Source: Typha latifolia
Taxonomy: Eukaryota > Streptophyta > Magnoliopsida > Poales > Typhaceae
NCBI GenBank assembly: GCA_019914945.1
Contig: CM034104.1
Span: forward strand, 1,800,501 to 1,864,500
Reading direction: 5' to 3'
DNA length: 64,000 nucleotides
Shown here: in pieces, positions 26,201-38,074 of the stretch
Position numbering within the stretch: the first letter of the stretch is position 1
Layout of the letters: every line of letters begins with the position of its first letter
Made by a program: the position numbers and the translations under genes
The notes under the pieces: model-generated
Databases searched by the model: none
The model's input: the letters and a program-made list of their open reading frames with translations, nothing else
What the model was told of the DNA's origin: nothing

Positions 26201-27290
26201 ATCAAAGAACTCGCTTACTATTCAAATTCCATGTAGCAATTAATTCAAGAGATGGTGAGATAACTAGCTTTGCAACAGGCTATTTGACATCTCTCTTGTC
26301 TTCCAGACTTCCACTGCCCTCTCAATCTAATTAAGAAGCAGGCTTAGTATTAAAGTTAAAAGCCTAAAGTTTATAATAAAATACCAGCATCCCAATTTTT
26401 CCATTAATTATTCATTAAAACCATATAGACGATTAATATATAAATAAGTTAAATTAATATCATTATTCACTCATGTAGACAACACAACTTTACTGAGTGT
26501 TACTTCTGGTGTTTAATTATTTTTATTTTTAAAAAGCAACATAATGTTGTATATTCTGTCAATAGTTGTTATTAAATAAGACTGTTTTCGATGCAATAAA
26601 AATAAACTAAATAAATCAAATTGTGAATAATTTTATGATAGGATGTTAGTGATAATAAAAGTAAAAGGTGGGCTATTTCTTATAAATTTCCTACGATTTA
26701 ATTACTAGAAGTATCAAGCCATGCTTCAATCATTTATATTTGACAAGTAGAAGTATAAAATATTTTATTTAAGAACAAATATTCATTAAATTATATAATT
26801 AATTGTAATTGTTTTCTTTAAGAGATTATAACTTTCAAAATATCATAATTTCTATTATATTCTTCAAAATATTTTAATTGCCACCAAAATTAATCCAGTT
26901 TTTCAAAAGTATCAATCCATTAGTTAAATCTAACTAATCATATACACAACTTAAAATTTAAAAGACTATTTTGCCCTTGCATAAAGCATTTAAAATAATT
27001 TAAAAGCTGTCAAATATTATACCTAATATTATTAGTACAACAAAAAAATATTTTCTTTTATGCAGGATAAAACCTATCGATAAATATTATATATTCTAAA
27101 TTTAAAACAGAGAATATTTTAATCATTTATATGTGTTTGCTAACTTTAATAATTATATGTTAAGAATATTACGTTAAAAACTAAAAAGAGTAAAAAAAAT
27201 AAGTGATAATTTTGACATTTTAAAAATATAACGGTAATTGTGATATTTTAAAAGTTTTCAATGGCAATTATGTAAAAAAAACCCATTTAT
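23270..27290. other. AT-rich gene-poor DNA
   Basis: No coding region is visible. There are trinucleotide runs, (AAT)n near 24008 and (AAT/ATA)n near 24968. A stretch at about 24290-24520 is rich in GGCCCAAGCCC, GACCCG and CGGGTC-type words and probably belongs to a dispersed repeat. The rest is AT-rich with short random frames. Confidence 0.55.
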
Positions 27291-27403
27291 TTAATCGGAG
27301 AGCTAGGCCTTAATCCTCGCTTCAAGGGCCGATGTTTCGGATCTAACGTTAACTACCAGCGACAAACGTAAACGCCCTATAAATGAATTTATGGGATCAT
27401 CAC

Positions 27404-27446
27404 ATCCACCGTTGAAGACAGCGGTCTAAAAGGATGAACGGTGGAT
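27404..27446. repeat. Inverted repeat ATCCACCGTT ... AACGGTGGAT
   Basis: A perfect 10-bp inverted repeat (27404-27413 and 27437-27446) is separated by 23 bases. It lies in the GC-richer stretch upstream of the putative gene start near 28.1 kb. It could be a cis-element pair or a hairpin. Confidence 0.7.
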
Positions 27447-28032
27447 CTGTTGCACTGGTAGAAAGTTTATATGCAATCCCACGTAACAGGATTCGATCGT
27501 ACCGAATTAATCCAAATAGCAGAACCGTGGATTCGGGGTTGACACCGTTCCACGTTGTCATAACTAAGTTGACGAAACTACCCTTCTTATTGAAAGGAGT
27601 AAATTTTAAATAAAACCCTATAATTAATAAGTTAGATCTTGTGGACTATATTCGCTAATATGATTATCAAGTGGAGTAGTTTTTAGTCAATGAAAAAAAA
27701 ACCAGAGAAAAGCAAGCAAACTTATATTAGTCAATCAGAACGTGTTAATATATTAATTAAGCCAATCGACTATTCTAATTACACTCGAAAGAGAATATAT
27801 AAGACTATAAATTTTGAATGGACAAGATCAAAGCCGTAGAATAAATGCCTTACTGCATTTTTCTTCTAATTCATAAATACTAATTTGATAAGCAGTTTGA
27901 ATTATCTTCGGAACTAACAGAAGAAATAAAATAAAAAATCTTGCTAATAAGAAATTAATTACCATATTTTGAGTAATGATAAGGGTATTATAGTCAATAC
28001 AATTTTCCTAATTCGCAGGTTCCCCTATTCCG

Positions 28033-28044
28033 CTTTATAAATCT
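28033..28044 (+). promoter_or_regulatory. Candidate TATA box of an orphan gene start
   Basis: TTTATAAATCTC lies about 30 bases before a pyrimidine-rich stretch (TCTCTCTTTCTCTCC) that resembles a plant transcript start and leader. A GC-rich leader and an ATG followed directly by a donor-like GTACGG come next. The sites are seen in the sequence; the promoter function is inferred. Confidence 0.4.
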
Positions 28045-28128
28045 CTCGTGCTTTGGCACTAAAACCGACGTCTCTCTTTCTCTCCATCTCCGAAAAAAGA
28101 CGTCATTTCGCCGATCTCCTCCACCAAA

Positions 28129-28412
28129 TGCCGGCACGAAACGCTACCACCCCCCTCGCCGGCACGCATCCGGCGGCTGAGATCAACCGGTGACGGGAGC
28201 GTAGGAAGATGTCTAATCCGGTACGGACGATAGACCCAATTCTTTTTCCTTTCCCCCCTTAATTTACACTCAGAAATAGTTTTGTTCTATTTCTTCGTCG
28301 AGTTCCAACTTCCGACGAGCATTTGGCCGGAGCGTTACGCTTCTGCATTGAGTTCCGTAACGCCGACGGGAAGTTATTCGATTTCCAAAATGGAGGAAAA
28401 CGTAATAAGTTC
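28129..28412 (+). pseudogene. Fragment of an unrecognised gene (first exons only)
   Basis: GC-rich DNA stands out from its AT-rich surroundings. A short upstream frame starts at 28129 and stops within about 65 bases. A second ATG at 28209 reads MSNP and meets a donor-like GTACGG. About 90 bases on, one frame reads TSDEHLAGALRFCIEFRNAD followed by GKLFDFQNGG. This looks like real protein with balanced codons, and the frame then degenerates after a donor-like GTAATA near 28401. No later exon is visible before the next gene. I do not recognise the family. It could be a truncated gene, a captured fragment, or a real gene with a very long intron. The exact splice acceptor is uncertain. Confidence 0.3.
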
Positions 28413-28719
28413 AAAATACCGGATACTAACAGCAAATTTTTTTTTGTTTTTGTTTTTGAAACACTATACCTATTCAAAGATCTTAAAACCTTTGAATAAG
28501 TATTATTTAAGTTAAATTAAAAATAAATAAAATTATTTTTTGTTTTAAAGAGATTATAATACCTTTGAAACATATGCATATAGCTCTCTAATAGGATTTA
28601 TATGTGTAGCATTAGATAAAAGTATTTTATATAAAGAGGTGTTGGTTTTAAGGAATATAAAACTATATAGGTGACGCTGTGGGAGATTTATCACTATATC
28701 AACTTTTTCCAAAATTTAT

Positions 28720-29520
28720 CAAAAACTTCCTACATTTACTTTTATTTTATTTATATTCTTACTTAACTCATGCATATGATAATTAATCGTTAAGCAAATA
28801 AACGGCATAAGAGTCTTTGAGGCAAGAGATGTATTAGCGGGTGAAGCCCATTTATATTTATTTAGGAAGAGAGGATAACAGGGGAGAGACAAGAGAGAAA
28901 TGGGAGGAGGAAAAGAACAATATATTCCCAAGGCTAAGAGAGACTCCGTTGCTTTTATCTTGAGGAGAGAACGGGAGGCCCGAGGCAATAAGAATCTCTT
29001 CTCTCAAAATTCATCAATTTAGCTAATTCTATAAGGATCACCATAGTAGACTAAGCTCGCCTCCAGTTGGCCCAGTAGGTAGAAGAGACCCATAAAGGCA
29101 AAAGAAAGTGTCCAAAGAATTTGGATTAAAAAAAAAATGGTTGAGAGATTCCTACACCTCCCTACATAGAGGGTTCCAGGTTCCAGAATTCCTTTCTCGG
29201 TCGAAAGATTTCAATGTCTTGACTTTTGCCTACAATGATGAACTTCACCGGCTGGGGGCTTAATCCGGTCTGGACAAAGCCGGAAGCAGCACTGCATAAA
29301 CGGAGGCAAAGGAGAAGGAATTGGAGGGAGAATTTGTGGTCCTGGCTAACAAAGTTATTACCGGAAAAATGCCTTTATAATATATTGTTCAATTTTTGTT
29401 CTCTTCTCGGTGATAGAAGAAGATTATGTGATGCGTACCTAATTCTAAGGAACATGTCTGTGGGGAATAACTTGCAAAGAAGGATCACGACACCCTCGAT
29501 AAAGTGATGGTTTTAGAATA
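28720..29520. other. Intergenic DNA with purine-rich stretch, no gene recognised
   Basis: The interval contains a purine-rich segment (28860-28990) and a stretch of mixed composition at 29040-29510 with short open frames. None resembles a known protein. It may be a transposon relic, but I cannot assign it. Confidence 0.4.
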
Positions 29521-29527
29521 ATTATTA

Positions 29528-29850
29528 GGAAAATTTGTATGCAAAATATTATTTTATAATGTAATTGTGATTTACACTATATATTTTTATTATTTATAAA
29601 TCGAGCAAATATGTGGAGAAAATAATCGGGATTAAGAATATTTTATTAAGTAGAGATATTTTATTTCTAGAATGACTAAAACATCTTTTTGAGTATATTT
29701 TTGTATTTTTTTAGTATAGTTAATTTAACTCAGAAATTTAGTTAAGTTTAACTAACTGATATAGAGCTCGATTTATAAATAGTAAAAATATAGGATGTAA
29801 ACTATAATTTTATTAAAAGACAGAGTGTTATATGCATCTCTTAAAAGTAT
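29528..29850. mobile_element. MITE-like element related to the one at 49752-50137
   Basis: It shares an ordered set of words with the element at 49752-50137. These are ATATGTGGAGAAAATA, a TGACTAAAA block, GTATAGTTAATT, AATAGTAAAAA-TATA and a terminal AAGACAG(A/G)GTGT. It is about 320 bp, non-coding and AT-rich. Its terminal inverted repeat is weaker than in the other copy, so it looks older. Confidence 0.45.
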
Positions 29851-30240
29851 TATGCATTTTATTTTTTATTATCTCTCACACTTTATCATATAAATATTTC
29901 TTATTCAACCTTTGTATTTGACTTTTAATATCTTATGAACAACTGACATTAATTATTCTAACAAATAGTTACCGTACAGAATGTATGATTAAGTATAGAT
30001 GTAAATTAATCTTAATAAATTTGGATAAGTTTTTTTAACATTAAAATAAAAATAGAAGAAAATTTTATTTTTAAGATCAAAATGAGAGATATTTTTGGTA
30101 TCTTAGTCCGTATTGCTAAATTAAAGTAAACTACGATGTTTTTGAATTATTAAAATCAAATTGTAAAGATTAAAAGATATATATATATTCATATAGTAAA
30201 GTGTGAGTAATAATAAAAATAATTTATTTATTTTTAATTA

Positions 30241-30480
30241 AAGAGAAGGCCGGTAAACCTCGTAATTTTCTCAGGAAAAGAAAAGGAGAAGCTGGTAAAC
30301 CTCGTAAACGAAGTGCGTGGCATCGAAGGGTTCGTGACGTCGTAATCCAAGTAAGGTACTTACCATAGAATATGTACAGTTTTGTTAGTAGAAAAAAGAA
30401 GAAGAATATGCACAATTCTCGAGGCACCTCGTGGGGCTCAGTTCGAATGCACAATTCTCGAGACAACCCTTTTGTTTTTG
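30241..30480. repeat. Short local duplications
   Basis: GGTAAACCTCGTAA occurs twice (about 30251 and 30293), and ATGCACAATTCTCGAG occurs twice (about 30407 and 30448). No gene is visible here. These look like small replication-slippage duplications in a relic sequence. Confidence 0.6.
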
Positions 30481-30984
30481 GTTTATTATCGTTACACAAG
30501 GGCTATCAAAATTGCGGAGGAGCTCCTTGTAATTAGACTCAAATTTTGGTTTGATATTGTTAAGTATTATACGTGATATATCGAAAGCTTGTTGACTAAT
30601 CCAACTAAGTTAAAATTGGTTAGTTTTTTCTGGTACATGAGTTAGAAACGAGCCAAATTTGTGACCCACAAATAATTTGTTTATCATTCACACCATTCTA
30701 TATAAATATTTATTATTTGAACCTTGTATTTAATTAACACATATAAAAAACACAGTAAACATATTATGTTACTTTTTTAAACTTCTCTTTGTTTGACTGT
30801 ATAGTAATTTCCTATTAAGAAAATTAATAGTAGGGCATTTTCACTCATTATAAATAAAATACAGAGTTCCAATGATAATAAACATAAAAGATAAGATGTC
30901 TTTAATAAAATTGGTTAGCTAAGTTTAGGTTAGAAAGTATCACAGGAGTATTTTTATAATTTTATTTATAAAAAAAAATTAAAT

Positions 30985-31043
30985 TTATAAAATCACTAAA
31001 ATATAGGGTGTTAATTATAAAATCACTAAAATATAGGGTGTTA
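30985..31043. repeat. Tandem repeat, 30 bp x2
   Basis: Two adjacent units with a period of 30 both contain AAAATCACTAAAATATAGGG followed by TGTTA. The unit end matches the terminal word of the local MITE family (ATATAGGGTGT), so it may be a transposon end that duplicated. It lies just upstream of the 5-phosphatase gene. Confidence 0.75.
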
Positions 31044-31109
31044 TCCAGTAAGTCTGCCACTCTGGCTCCATTGATAAGGTTCTCTGTTTGATTTGATCAG
31101 AGCTAAACT

Positions 31110-31284
31110 TAAGTATTAAGAGTTAAGAGTGGAACAGAAGATATTTGGGGGTCCGAAGAAGAAAGGAACAGAACAAAAGGGAGAAGACAAAAAGACTGGG
31201 CACGGAGTTCATTACGCGATCTTCACTACTTCTCGAAGACTTCGTAGATTTGACTGCGTCCTTGGTCGAACCGAAGACCTCCAC
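31110..31284 (+). promoter_or_regulatory. Candidate 5' UTR exon of the 5-phosphatase gene
   Basis: A purine-rich, less AT-rich stretch ends in CTCCAC followed by a strong donor GTGAGT at 31285. There is no ATG in it, so it would be leader only. The next supported exon starts at 31757, but its phase shows that at least one coding exon with the start codon lies between them or is not recognised. Confidence 0.35.
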
Positions 31285-31756
31285 GTGAGTCCACCCCTTC
31301 TTTTCTCGTTAATGCCGGACAAAGGCGCAGCTTTCTATATCTCTCCCTGAGAGGAGAACATTCATGTCCTATGAACTCCTTTGGATCCTACAATAGTTGT
31401 TTCTTTAGGACCCAAATGGCCTTTTGGCGTTTATTTTCCCATTGGCTGTGGCTTTTTGGGCTTTGAAGTGGGTTTCCTTCTCATGTTGGGTTGTCTCCAA
31501 TTGAGGAGTCCTATCGGTCTGGTATTTGGGAGAATTTATGGTCTTTTAGAACAGGGGAGGAAGGTTGATCGAGGTGGTGGATTTGGTATAAAAATGTGAT
31601 CTTGGGTTTGCTTAGGCTGGCAAAGTTGAGTCTTTGTGTTCTTGTTGTGTAATGTCCAGTTGTCCACAAATGATTTGGGTTTCAATTATTTCTCTTGAAC
31701 ATGTAAAGCTTCCATAGAATGTGGTAGTGTTTATACGTTGTGATCTTGGTTTGCAG

Positions 31757-34700
31757 TCAACTTTGTGAAGAGACTTGTTTTGGAGGAGCTTTTTGGTGCT
31801 CAAGTTATTACCCAGAAAAGGAAGCAGACACTTTGCAGAAATGACCTTTACAAAAGAAAGAAGAAAGAAGGTGTTTCTCTTGAGCCCACTAGTTAAGATT
31901 TATTTTTCTCTTTCATGTAGAATTTATTCTTAAATGATTGAACCTTTTTGTATAGTCGACTGAGAGCTTTCCTCTATTCGAATAAAAGAAAGTTGATTAC
32001 TTCTCCTTTGGGTTGGTCTTTGTAGTTTAATATTCCGCGAGTCTTTGGGTTGAAGGAGAAGGAAGCATCAAAGAGAACTGAGAGCTCAATCAACTCCTCT
32101 GGTTGGTCTTACGTGCTGAAGTTTGATATCTTGTCATTGAAGTCTTTCATTCTTTCAGCATAAAGAAATAGAAGAATCTATTCTTTTCAAGAATTGCAGT
32201 TTGTTCTTAACTCTGTGGTTGGTGCACGTTTCTGAATCTGAAACCTTACTATTGTGGAAAGTAGGAATATATCGTACAATGGAAATAGATGTGTTTGGCA
32301 GTGGAGTATATTTCTCAATGATGGAAACAGTAGGATAATTTATCCTTTAATTCGTTGAAGGTGAGTCATTTCCTAAAGACTCTTCTAAATTTAGGAGAAC
32401 AGTAAGAAAACCTCTTGTAAAAGTTCAAATAGTAGGAGATAAAATAGAAAAGTCCAGTTGATACAAATGGTATGACAAGCAAAAGAATATTGGAGAAAAA
32501 ACTGAATGATATGTTATTGTTCGAGTTCTTTTACAGCACCATGATATACAATGCACTTCTATCCTTGAAAGACAAGAAAAAAAAAAGTACATGTTGCTGA
32601 TATTTAATTTTTCAATTGAATCCTTGTCATATTCTAGAACTTCTCTAGTATATTTAACTGTGCACTTAAATATAGCAGTTGATTTTGGTGGGAGTCCAAT
32701 TCAATCACCAAGAACACCTTCTCTTTACAGAAGCTTTTCTGGTACTTCCTTTTTCTTCAGCAGCTTTTTATCTGCATGAACATTTCAAGATCATCATCTC
32801 TCTGTCCATTTAAGTTGATATCCTTATTCCTTATTTTGAACTTAAATGGAGCAGAGAGCAAGAGCCAAAGTTTCAGTGCAATCTGTTCCCCAGTATCAAA
32901 TATTACAAATCCTGAGGCTTTCAGGTACATGGGTGCAATTTCTTATGTCATCTGTTTAATTTTACTTTATTTATTTGTTATTTTCTCTTCTATCCGTCTT
33001 TGCTGCAACTCTAATTTGCTCTTTATCATTCTGTACAGAATATTCGTCGCAACATGGAATGTAGGAGGAAAACCTCCTCATATGGGGTTGAACCTTAATG
33101 ACTTTCTTCCTGCTGACGACCACTCAGATATTTATGTTTTAGGGTATGTACCAACATATCACTTTTCTGTATCTTTTATATGAGATGCCATATTTGATGT
33201 TGTTCATGTTTATAGAATTTTCTATTGTTTATGCTGAACTATTCTGTTTCTCCTTTTTCTCTTCTTCACATTTCGATCAGTTTCCAGGAAATAGTTCCTT
33301 TAAATGCTGGAAATGTGCTTGTTATAGAAGACAATGAGCCAGCATCAAGATGGCTTACTCTGATAAACCAAGCATTGAATGGACCAACAGAAGCTGATGC
33401 AGATCATAGTTTCTCATACAGTCCATCTCCTTGTACCAGTTCAGTTTCTTCTCAAGCTTCCAGCCTTAACACTTCATTCTTAAATCATTCAAAGACAGCC
33501 AGTGGTTCATTACTCTTTCAGAAGTCTTCACTAAAAGGACTAAGCCAAACATATAGAACAGCACAGGGAAGACAGCTCAAGTCCTGCAACTGCCCGTTGG
33601 AAGTGGCCAAGAAGTCCTACAGGGAGACATGTTTCGGATGCCGGCGGTCTTATATTAGTGAGAGTGATCCCTCAGTTGAGGACGAGGACATTGAGGAGGA
33701 AGAGATATCAGGCAGCTTCACGGTTAGTGATATAGCTGCTGCTGTATCTAACTCTAGCAACCAGGTAAGGTACAACCTTATAGCTAGCAGACAGATGGTT
33801 GGTATTTTTGTGACCGTGTGGGTGAGGAAGGAACTTGTCCAGCATATAGGTCATCTTCGATTCTCTCGCGTCGGACTTGGGATTATGGGTTGTCTTGGTA
33901 ACAAGGTGAGAGCCTGGCCGGCCATTCTTTGTCATGATAGCCTTTCTTTTGTTTGTTTCCTTGGTCTGAAGAGCTTATAATTTTTCGGTTTCAGGGATGT
34001 ATATCTGTGAGCATGTCATTGCATCAGACAAGCTTCTGTTTCGTCTGTAGCCATTTGGCGTCAGGAGAGAAAGAAGGAGATGAATTGAGGAGAAATTCTG
34101 ATGTCATAGAGATCTTGAAGCATACTCAGTTTCGAAGGATTTGTAGAAGATCTGGACGAAGAATCCTAGTGAAAATCCTTGACCATGAGTAAGAATCCTG
34201 CCACAAATTGCAGTTATATATCGTCATGTTCAGCAAACTACTTCTTATCAATTTCCTTTGTTTTTTCAGTCGGGTCATATGGTTAGGAGACTTGAATTAC
34301 CGGATTTCACTGAGCTACTCCAAGACCAAGGAGCTTCTCAAGGATAATAATTGGGATGCTCTTCTTGAGAAAGATCAGGTAACTTGCATCTATCACCCCT
34401 GTGTTTCTTTTTATTTCTCAAGATAATTTTAACTATTCAGACAACTGCAAGTTTTAATATTTGTATGCAATTACAAATCATAATCTTTTGGTTTATATAT
34501 TGCTTTGATCAGCTTAAGATTGAAAGAGAAGCTGGCCGAGTGTTTAAGGGTTGGAATGAGGGAAAGATCTATTTTGCTCCAACATATAAGTACTCCTATA
34601 ACTCAGATGATTATGCTGGAGAGACTGTGACATCAAAGAAGAAAAGAAGAACTCCAGCATGGTAAGATCTGCGGTACCTAAGTTCCATATTACTATAAAT

Positions 34701-35102
34701 TTGTTTCATATATCGAGATACCTGCCTATAGTTTTCATCCATGAAGATGTCAGATGCTAGTAAAAGTAGCAAAAAAAATTTTAATGTTTAGAAAGGTGCA
34801 ACATCTGAGCCTATAAGTGGCTGCAAAATTTCTGTTTTTTGTTCCCTTAATTGTAGAACATGATGTCACTTTGTAATTTTAACATTTTCAGGTGCGATCG
34901 GATATTATGGCATGGTGATGGAATCATGCAATTGTCTTACATCCGAAGGGAGTCAAAATTTTCCGACCATCGTCCAGTATGTGCAGTTTTCATTGTTGAG
35001 GTTGGGGTGCTTGATGGAAAATTGAAGAAGGGCTTATCAACTCCCAACATGAGAATTGGTGCAGAAGAGCTTCTACTTCCAAGTAGTAACCTCACTTCCT
35101 AA
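31757..35102 (+). CDS. Type I inositol polyphosphate 5-phosphatase (N-terminus unresolved)
   Basis: Exons that join in phase are 31757-31870, 32679-32741, 32855-32924, 33039-33143, 33281-33905, 33995-34188, 34270-34378, 34513-34661 and 34892-35102 (TAA). The catalytic domain starts [15 protein letters not shown]. It continues through [40 protein letters not shown] and the signature WLGDLNYR, and on to [13 protein letters not shown] and [11 protein letters not shown]. These are the hallmark Mg-dependent 5-phosphatase motifs. A long Ser-rich and acidic insert (in 33281-33760) sits between NAGNVL and the next conserved block, as in other plant type I members. Substrates are inositol phosphates or phosphoinositides with a 5-phosphate. 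The first three exons are supported by phase and splice sites but not by a family match. The start codon was not found. Confidence 0.88.
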
Positions 35103-36485
35103 TTAAGGATAGCAACTGTCTACAATCTTACATTACTTTCTTTTATTTTGATGAAAGTCTAGTATCACTGTTTGACCTAGATAATTGTGTCACACATGCA
35201 TCCATGCTGTAGTTCGGACTTTGATTATCTGATGTTACGGATCAGTCAAGATATACAGAGGCTATTATTCAGGAACTACTCTATTAATGCATACAAATAA
35301 CAGCCTAAATGGTTATTACATATCATACTAGGACATGACATTGGAATCAGGTCAGCAAAATTTCAAGTGTTCTCAAGCTATCCTATGTATGGATAAGCAA
35401 AAGTTTCTTCGTCTAGTGTCATGTACAGTAGGTAGTGTCAATATATATGTCAATACTAATACACGTCGAAGTGATATAGTGCTAATAAAGTGGGCACATA
35501 TTAACATATAAGCAGCAGAGCTTATTGATGAAACATTAGAAGAAATGGTTAGCAGGATCTCAGTTGGTTGGCTTTGATATGCAAGACAATCACAACAGTA
35601 TGTTTTGTTTGTTTGGAAAATAACTGAAGCACTAGCATGCATGTGTACTTTCATGGTGAAAGGCCTTCTGATTTTCTGGTAAAGCCCTCTTTGGATGTGG
35701 TTTGCTAAGAACTCTTAAGATGTTCTGAAGTTCTTTAAATCAGCTAGTCCTAATACTAGATTGAGATTTTCTTTTTTCGTTATTGATATACTCGTTGGGC
35801 TACAGAATTTTAGCACATTCTATGCATAGGATAGCAAATTTATAAACTTATTAATTCTTCAATACTCTAACATAAATCATAGTGTGATTTTTATGTCGAT
35901 GACACTAATCCTGTTTCCATATTATCAACAGGTACAGCATGAAAGATGTATCATTTCTTCTTAGAATTTATGCGACACACTAATGATACACACATGAATA
36001 GGTGATCGGTACAAGTTTATCTGTACAATATTATCCTACTAACAACATAATTGGTATGTATTGCCATCTTCATCAATATTTTCTTACATTCATAATGACT
36101 AGAAGTTATGATAATTCATTTGAATTTTTCTTTGTAAGTTTGAGATGCATTGACTACAGAAGGGACTGAGAGCCTAATGTCATATTGATTAACTATTTTT
36201 TTTCCAACGGTATGTCATTCAATTTGGTTGTAAATGATCAGGATTTTGGATTCTTTTCTTTGTACTTTTCCTGTTGGGGGATGAGGGTGAAAGTAAGATG
36301 GATAAAATGTGTAAGCTACATTTGTGAGGAATATAGCTGACTGTTAATTTTGAAGAGAGACAAATGATGAGCAAATTTATTTGTTCTCCCCTCATGAAAG
36401 CAGGACACTTTCTTCAGTAACATTTGTTTTCTGAAAATATAGTGGAATTGCCATTGTAATTCTTTTTTCTGAAAACTTTAAATGG
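35103..36485. other. Intergenic DNA 3' of the 5-phosphatase
   Basis: The interval holds the expected 3' UTR and flanking DNA. I see no gene, repeat or transposon end. Confidence 0.5.
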
Positions 36486-38074
36486 TCTTTTTTTTCTCTT
36501 GAGAAATAACAGAAAGCTTTAAATGGTTGAGATGCCATTAACCATGGGAGATTCAAGCCTATTTTGCTATCTCTAGTAAATGATAATGTTTTCTCTTCTT
36601 TTTTTTCAATTTGAAGGTATAGGTTACTATTAAATCCCAAGTTGAGTAAATTTAGTAATGCATAAGAGCATATCTGCAATACGATGAGTGCAAGATTTAA
36701 GGAATGGATAGTAATCTACAAATGGATGTATATAATCGCACGTCTCTAACTAAAATATCATCTCTGAACGTAGAATACATTATATTTGGAGAACAAATTT
36801 ACAGATAAACAGCTGCCTTCTATTGTTTGTTTCAAATATCGATTAATTGTATCATCAGATTCATTCAAAAGGCACTTTCTTAAATTATGGTAGACTATCT
36901 AAATATATCTCAATCTTTGTTTATGTATATTGACATATCTAGATTCATATCCATATCTGTATAAGCAAATGCCTTCAGGAAACAAATGAACAAAAACCGT
37001 GTGACTTCACTACTATTTGATATGTATCCAACTGGTTTTCACCCCTGTATGGTATGAAGTATAATTGTTCTGTTATGTAGTGGCAAGAAATAAATTGTGG
37101 TGGGCAGTATATCTGTTGGATAGTGTATTTTCAGTAACTCCTAAAGGAACACGACGAAAATGCAGTTACTGCATACCAATTTTTGTCGAAGCTAGGAAGC
37201 TAATATGCGGGCATCGTCGCATGCGGAGGATTGAGATAGACATTGAACCTATCATTCATGTCTAATTGTTGTTTTAGACTTGTTCAGGATTGGCAAAAAT
37301 CAATGGTGATCTAGGCCCGTCGCATAGTACACGATTTGTGGTACGCATAAAATACAAATTCTTATAGGATTAATTCGCCTCAAAGGACAATATTGAATGC
37401 TTCACCACTGTATGTCTATAAATATGTGATTCCATAGTAGTTACAGTCAATAAGGAGACTAATTTTATTTTCCATCCTCCTTTCAGCATTGAGTGGTTCC
37501 TTTCTACTATGGATACTGTAAGCCAACCTAGCTTTTTCAGTCTAGCCATCTCCCTGGGATACTGGAATGGAATACTTTCTTTTCAAGATTAATTTGGATT
37601 CTTCGTTCACTCTCTGTCTCGCCGCGTTGTAATATCAATTTGCATAGATTAATTCTTGCTCTCTATTTTCTTTCTTTCCTTGCTGATCAGATTTTATGCT
37701 ACTTGGTAAATAGTTAGTAATCTTCTGATAACTACTTGTACCATCTGTCAAAATGATTTTGCTGAAGAATTTTTTTTTTCTTACTACCTTTTTTTTCTGT
37801 TCCTTTCAGAGAAAAGGAAACTTGTTCTCACCATCAAATTAACTTTGACAAGAAAGAAAACAGACATCAACATGCATGGATCAAAATATATCGAAACAAT
37901 TTGTACAGCTTATTATCTCTATTTTGAATGCCTTATTAAGTATCTCAGGAGACAACTTATAGGCTAATTATTAATGTTCTATTATAAGCAGAAAAGGGAA
38001 CTACAAATAGAGGTGCTATTGCAAGATTGATACAAGCCCATTCAGTTCTGTCAACCACCCTCATCATTATTGAA

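Noticed and set aside
29226..29507. 93-residue frame beginning MPTMMNFTGWGLNP
   Set aside because: The composition is Arg/Trp/Leu-mixed with no recognisable domain, no splice context and no nearby promoter.
37065..37265. Frame with CSYCIPIFVEARKLICGHRR in the 3' flank of copy 1
   Set aside because: The equivalent stretch in copy 2 (about 43420-43600) has frameshifting indels, so the peptide is not conserved.
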